A program made the position numbers and the translations under genes. 53,932 nucleotides of DNA from Flavicella sp042091695 (GTDB taxonomy: Bacteria; Bacteroidota; Bacteroidia; Flavobacteriales; Flavobacteriaceae). The notes beneath the pieces were generated by a model. That model worked only from the letters and a program-made list of their open reading frames with translations. It did no database searches and had not been told where the DNA came from. The stretch lies in NCBI GenBank assembly GCA_042091695.1, contig JBELHA010000012.1, positions 1 to 53,932 on the forward strand. The letters run 5' to 3'. Below, in pieces: positions 49,810-53,932 of this stretch; position 1 is the first letter of the stretch, and every line of letters begins with the position of its first letter.

Positions 49810-51517
49810 TTAGTTTTTCTTGCTAAACTTTAATGTTTTGTGCTGACTTCCATTTGTAACTCTAAAGATATACATCCCCGTTTTCAGACGAGAAATATCA
49901 ATGATTGGAGTTTCCAATTGCTGTTTTAAAACTTGCATACCTGTTATATCAAATACCTGTACTTGTAATTTTTCTCCCTCTGTAAACCCTTCAATTTTTA
50001 AACTTTCTGAACTAGGATTTGGGTAAACTGAAATTGTATTGTATTTTTTTACAGCTTCGCCTCCACTTAAAGAAGTTCCGGTAACGATAAACTCATCTTC
50101 ATCTACTACGTATTGATAAGTTTGGTCAATATATTCTCCTATCAATGCAATGATAAACTTGTAGTACTCCCCTGATTCAAGATCAGCAGTTGGAGCTATA
50201 TAGGTACTGGAAGGAATCGTAAGACTGATCAATTCATTAGAAAACTCTGTTACTTGAACTACTTCTTTTGAAAATGAGGTTATGTTTTCTTTCACGGAAC
50301 CGTCACTGTTACAAAGACTTAGTGAACATGAAACGGTAGCATCAGTATTGGAAAAATAGGAATACGATATGTCAAAACGCAAGCCTGCTGTTAATTGGCT
50401 TGGTGGAAACTCAGTAAAACTAATAGAATTTCCTTGCTCAAGGGTAACAGCAGTACTCGGGTAATCTCCTGACATCCAGGTATCTCCATTTTTCAATTCA
50501 ATGACAAATTTATAATAGTCTCCATCAGCTAGAGCTGTNNNNNNNNNNNNNNNNNNNNNNNNNNNNNNNNNNNNNNNNNNNNNNNNNNNNNNNNNNNNNN
50601 NNNNNNNNNNNNNNNNNNNNNNNNNNNNNNNNNNNNNNTTGTTTATAGACTCCACCACTATCGTAAAGATTCAATGCAACGGAAACGGTAGCGTCAATAT
50701 CGGAAGCATAGGTATAATTGATGTCAATTGTTTCACCAGTAGTTGCTGAGCTTGTCAATGGTGTGTCAAAACTAATAGAGTTCCCTTGTTGAAGGGTAAC
50801 AACAGTAATTGGGTAATCTCCTGCCAACCAATTTACTCCATTTTTCAATTCAATGACAAATTTATAATAGTCTCCATCAGCTAGAGCTGTACTTGCGTCG
50901 GCATCCGATGGAATATCTAGTGCAATCGAAGTCGGAACAGCAGTACCTGCGATAACATCTGCTGAATTATAATTTACTGTTTGTTTATAGACTCCACCAC
51001 TATCGTAAAGATTCAATGCAACGGAAACGGTAGCGGCAATATCGGAAGTATAAGAAAAATATAAAATTTCACTTGACCCTGTTGTAGCAGTGAATGCTGT
51101 AGCACCACTAAACTCAATCGAGTTAGTACTTTGAACTTCTTTGATAAGTTCCTCTACACCTGCCAACCTCTCACCTTTAGAGTCGCTGAGTTGGATAGCT
51201 ATCCGGTAATGGTCATTCGCAGCTATGTCGTTAGTAGTCTCCGTTTCCTCTGGTAGTTCCAAAGAAATTACATCCACTATGTTGTCTCCAATAACACTTG
51301 CTTTTTTTTCGCTAATTATGGTCTTTTTTAAAATATCCTCCTCGTTGTAAAGGTTGAGGGCAGATTCTACAAAACCCACTACTTCAGATGTGTACTCATA
51401 TTCTAAAACAAGCACCTCTTCTTTTAGAATATGCAAGGGATTTGTTGTTTCTAAACTTACTGACTGCCCCTGAATTGCTTGCAGTAAAAATGCGACTAGT
51501 AAAAATATCTTTTTCAT
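49810..51517 (-). CDS. Multi-module surface/secreted glycan-binding candidate with T9SS tail, interrupted by an assembly gap
   Basis: A signal peptide (to IQGQ) is followed by at least four copies of a module of about 114 residues (typical phrases NSISF, TATVSVALNLYDSGGVYKQ, DYYKFVIELKNG, WLAGDYP) and a type A T9SS tail (VYPNPSSESLKI to SKKN). The 100-N gap at 50539-50638 splits the gene. The parts on either side are out of frame across 100 bases but in frame if the missing length is a multiple of 3. The intact neighbouring copy has exactly 90 bp in the matching interval, giving about 565 residues in total. It sits two genes below SusD, where surface glycan-binding proteins are usual, so glycan binding is inferred. 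Confidence 0.8.
50484..51048. repeat. Near-identical tandem segment (213 bp) within the module-repeat gene
   Basis: Positions 50836-50890 repeat 50484-50538 exactly (55 bp), and 50981-51048 repeats 50639-50706 with one difference in 68. The intact copy spans 50836-51048 (213 bp) and the other copy holds the N gap. The high DNA identity contrasts with divergence outside this segment and indicates a recent duplication or gene conversion. Confidence 0.9.
50539..50638. other. Assembly gap of 100 N
   Basis: Exactly 100 N, a conventional placeholder for a scaffold gap of unknown size, falls inside a near-identical repeat. The true length is predicted to be 90 bp, or 90 plus multiples of 342 bp if further modules were collapsed. 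Confidence 0.97.
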
Positions 51518-51547
51518 AATAATTTGTTTTAAATGATTCTTGTTTTT

Positions 51548-51943
51548 TTAGTTTAAAGAGATGGGTTTAGAATCTCCAGCACGCCATGTAAAATCAGATT
51601 GATTTTTAATTTCTATTTGCAACACATAACGATGTTTAGCTTTTAAGTCGGAAGACTTAACAGTGTTTTTAGGTATTTTTAAATAGAGTTTCGTTTTAAT
51701 GTCATTATCAGGTTTGACGTTTGATATATCCTGAGTTGCAACATAGCGGGTCCAATTATTACTTGCATCATATTCATTTATAGCACAATAGACATATGCC
51801 TCTTGATCCATTGAATACGTATACGAAATTGTGATCGTTTTTCCGACTTTAAAATCGGTAACATTTTCGAGATTAAATGCTATAGATTGAGCATTTGTAG
51901 GTTTTATGAATCCTATAAGGATGATAAATAGTAGTTTTCTCAT
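51548..51943 (-). CDS. Secreted single-module protein of the PUL
   Basis: The 131-residue protein is a signal peptide (to TNAQ) followed by one copy of the locus-specific beta module: SIAFNLENVTDFKVGKTITISYTYS, YVYCAINEYDASNNWTRY, LYLKIPKNTVKSSDLKAKHRYVLQIEIKN, WRAGDSKPISL. It has no lipobox or T9SS tail. As a bare copy of the module found in the enzymes and in the repeat protein it may be a soluble glycan-binding protein. It stands 30 bp upstream of the repeat protein gene. Confidence 0.75.
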   Translation of the reverse strand: MRKLLFIILIGFIKPTNAQSIAFNLENVTDFKVGKTITISYTYSMDQEAYVYCAINEYDASNNWTRYVATQDISNVKPDNDIKTKLYLKIPKNTVKSSDLKAKHRYVLQIEIKNQSDFTWRAGDSKPISLN

Positions 51944-52043
51944 ATGGAATAGTTTAAAGGTTTGTATTGTTCTGATTGTGTTGTTCTTAGGTTTATTTTT
52001 GGTTTATCTATCAGTAACTAGCGTGTACTCGCGTTGTAAAATC

Positions 52044-52772
52044 CTATTCTGACACAACAAAATCTTGAATTTGTTGTTGCCATAGTTGGTAGCCATTTTC
52101 ATTCAAGTGAATTCCATCCCATGACAAATCCTGTTTCAAAGTGCCATCTTCCAAAACAAAGGCATCGTGTAAGGGAATGAGAGTGTAAGGAGCTGTTGTT
52201 TCTGATTGTAACAAATAGCTATTTGTCTGTTTGATTTTTTCGATTAAAGTCTCATTAGTAGTTGGTAAAATTGTTTGTACAAATATTTGTGTCGTTGGGC
52301 TGCCTATTGCTACTTTATCTACAATAGTTAGTATATTTTGGTGAATTTGAGAAGCTGACAAATGCTCATGAAACATATCATTTACGCCAATTAAAATGAA
52401 TAATTGCTTGGGTTTGTAATATATAATTTCATCCAATCTTGCCAATACACCTTCGCTAGTATCTCCTGAGATACCTCTATTTTCTGCAGTAGAAATATCA
52501 AGTCTCTCATTCCAGTCTCCTGCTTGTTCTGTGATACTATTTCCTAAAAAAACAATAGCTCCCCGTTGTAATGGATTTTGTTTAAAGTGTGCTATTCTTT
52601 CTTGATAATGCGAACGCGACCAATCTGTGTGTGTAGAAATCTGTAATGAATTGCTGGGATACAAATCCTCTATAGACTGAATTACGATATCAATGGAGTG
52701 ATTTTGTCCCTGCGTAAAAAAAGAAGAAAAAAGAAGAAAAAATAGGTAGTGTAGTGATGTAGGCCTGTTCAT
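52044..52772 (-). CDS. SGNH/GDSL-family esterase, secreted
   Basis: The 242-residue protein has a signal peptide (FSSFFTQG) and the four SGNH blocks: block I IVFLGNSITEQ (Ser in GNS), block II NRGISGDTSEG with Gly, block III IGVNDMF with Asn, and block V WDGIHLNENGY with Asp and His. The family includes acetylhydrolases and carbohydrate esterases. Position between SusD and the glycan-binding genes suggests deacetylation of the PUL substrate, making it the third deacetylating activity in the locus. Confidence 0.88.
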   Translation of the reverse strand: MNRPTSLHYLFFLLFSSFFTQGQNHSIDIVIQSIEDLYPSNSLQISTHTDWSRSHYQERIAHFKQNPLQRGAIVFLGNSITEQAGDWNERLDISTAENRGISGDTSEGVLARLDEIIYYKPKQLFILIGVNDMFHEHLSASQIHQNILTIVDKVAIGSPTTQIFVQTILPTTNETLIEKIKQTNSYLLQSETTAPYTLIPLHDAFVLEDGTLKQDLSWDGIHLNENGYQLWQQQIQDFVVSE

Positions 52773-52913
52773 AGTTTATTTTTGAGTTTAATTATTCGTT
52801 CTATTTTAATAGTTCTTTAGAAAAACATGCAAACACTGCTGCTACTTTTCATAGGTTTATCGCTATTATTGACTTATTTATAACCTAGCTAATTATTGAT
52901 ACTGAACCAGGTA

Positions 52914-53932
52914 TCAAAATCCTGGATTTTGTTCTAACAAGGGGTTTGCTATTATTGCATTTGCTGGAATTGGCAATATGAAGTAGTTTTCTACTCCTCT
53001 AGTTTCCCAATCTGAGGACACCGATTTTATATGGTCCTTTAACATTTCGGGTTGCATTCTTTTTAGATCTCTTTTTCCATGTCCTTCAAAATAAAATTCC
53101 CATCTTCGTTCCTGTACTATGTGTTTTGCCAATGCCTCTTGACCGTATAGAGATTCGTCTAAAGCAGCAAGTCCTGCCCTACTTCTTACTTTATTCACTT
53201 CAACAATTGCCTCCGATTGATTTCCTAAATTATTCAATGCCTCTGCCCGCATTAGCAATATGTCTGCATAGCGTATGAATGGAAAATCGTTACCATTTCT
53301 TGACCCTGTAGCGTTTTTATCTGCTGGGTATTTCAACAACATTACAGGGTTATCAATCCCATATAAAGCTGCAGTATTCGAATAAAACAAACCGTTTTTA
53401 CGCAGGTCACCCTGCTCAAAAGACTCATAAAATTCACTCGCAATACGTATCGTACCTCCCCAATGATTGAAGTGATTGTAACTCGTTATTTCGGGCGCTT
53501 TAAACAAATACACTTGAAGTAGTTGTGATTGTTGAGGTTCGGCGGTTGATGGAGTTGTAAAAGGGACCGTCCATAAAATTTCTGTATTGGAGTAGCCTTC
53601 GTTCTCCATAGAAAAAACATCCAAATAATTCGATTCTAATGTATATTCGTTGCTATCGATTATTTCTAAAGCCAATGAAGCGGCATCCGACCATTTTTGT
53701 TGCTCTAGATACACCTTTACCAACAAGCCTTGTACAGCGCCTTTTGATAGCCTTCCATATTCAGTCTCTCCCATAGTCATCAAAGCTGATTTTGAAGGCA
53801 ATAAACTAATTGCGTTTATCAAATCTGTCTCTATCAATTTAAAGTTAGAAGCGAGTGTTCCTCTTGGAATTTCAAATCGTTTCTCAGATGCAGTTGTAAT
53901 TTCAGCTACGGGACCAAACCAATTCAATAATG
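52914..53932 (-). CDS. susD: SusD/RagB-family glycan-binding lipoprotein, N-terminus outside the window
   Basis: The C-terminal 339 residues or so of a SusD homologue are present; the frame runs off the right end. Recognisable parts are the TPR region (VQGLLVKVYLEQQKWSDAASLALEIIDS) and the conserved C-terminal block: FPFIRYADILLMRAEALNNLG, VNKVRSRAGL, IVQERRWEFYFEGHGKRDLKR, ending NPLLEQNPGF. SusD proteins are surface lipoproteins that cap a SusC TonB-dependent transporter, so a susC gene is expected just beyond the window. It marks the upstream side of the PUL and fixes its direction. Confidence 0.93.
   Translation of the reverse strand, partial: LLNWFGPVAEITTASEKRFEIPRGTLASNFKLIETDLINAISLLPSKSALMTMGETEYGRLSKGAVQGLLVKVYLEQQKWSDAASLALEIIDSNEYTLESNYLDVFSMENEGYSNTEILWTVPFTTPSTAEPQQSQLLQVYLFKAPEITSYNHFNHWGGTIRIASEFYESFEQGDLRKNGLFYSNTAALYGIDNPVMLLKYPADKNATGSRNGNDFPFIRYADILLMRAEALNNLGNQSEAIVEVNKVRSRAGLAALDESLYGQEALAKHIVQERRWEFYFEGHGKRDLKRMQPEMLKDHIKSVSSDWETRGVENYFILPIPANAIIANPLLEQNPGF

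Noticed and set aside
50525..50658. Two separate genes on either side of the N gap, or a real frameshift
   Set aside because: The frame break is produced by the arbitrary 100-N length; a 90-bp gap, as in the intact repeat copy, restores one frame.
1..53932. Insertion sequences, prophage, tRNA genes or CRISPR arrays
   Set aside because: No transposase, integrase, phage structural gene, recognisable tRNA or repeat-spacer array was found by reading both strands; a tRNA search program would settle the tRNA point.

Overview
The window is chromosomal DNA from a member of the Bacteroidota, most likely a marine Flavobacteriaceae. The evidence is a low-GC sequence, promoters of the TAnnTTTG (-7) type, A-rich rather than Shine-Dalgarno upstream regions, type IX secretion (T9SS) C-terminal sorting domains, a SusD homologue, a long Bacteroidota-type YidC, DUF4290 next to murA, and an ECF sigma/anti-sigma pair of the flavobacterial kind.

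Region 1 (1-6.4 kb) holds the end of an unrecognised gene. A vitamin B12 uptake locus follows: a surface beta-propeller lipoprotein (BtuG-like) and a TonB-dependent receptor (BtuB-like) on the minus strand behind a clear cobalamin riboswitch, with a divergent BtuF-like binding lipoprotein. A dual-family immunophilin (cyclophilin-FKBP fusion) and a small orphan protein come next. Region 2 (6.7-12.8 kb) is the threonine operon thrA-thrB-thrC. It is preceded by a Thr/Ile-rich leader peptide and has gcvT translationally coupled to its end.

Region 3 (12.8-31.5 kb) is mostly housekeeping: a DEAD-box helicase, RNase P RNA, dnaJ/grpE, murA with Asp at the catalytic Cys position, DUF4290, a ROK-family glucokinase, pyrG, yidC, a BspA-like lipoprotein, a YdjM-like protein, a GNAT-like protein, a phosphoesterase, nudK, sucC, a LolD-like ATPase and mtnN. 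Region 4 (31.5-40.8 kb) holds a dihydroorotase-like protein that lacks its HxH metal ligands, two hydrolases, an ECF sigma/anti-sigma/Spy-like cluster, and a light-related cluster (TIGR03643, a photolyase-like protein with unusual domain order, DUF2256, and an FeS-BCP-type photolyase that lacks three FeS cysteines).

Region 5 (40.8-53.9 kb, all minus strand) is the accessory part: the downstream portion of a polysaccharide utilization locus (PUL), probably for beta-1,4-galactan. From upstream to downstream it has SusD (cut by the window end), an SGNH esterase, a one-module secreted protein, a multi-module repeat protein with a T9SS tail (interrupted by a 100-N assembly gap), a GH2 glycosidase fused to a NodB/CE4 deacetylase, two GH53 endo-galactanases, and a protein joining a degenerate metallophosphatase domain to a sialate-O-acetylesterase-type domain. 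A beta-rich module of about 110-130 residues recurs in four different proteins of the locus. With three separate deacetylating functions, the locus looks built for an acetylated galactan: T9SS enzymes would cut and de-esterify outside the cell, SusC/D would import, and the GH2-CE4 lipoprotein would finish in the periplasm.
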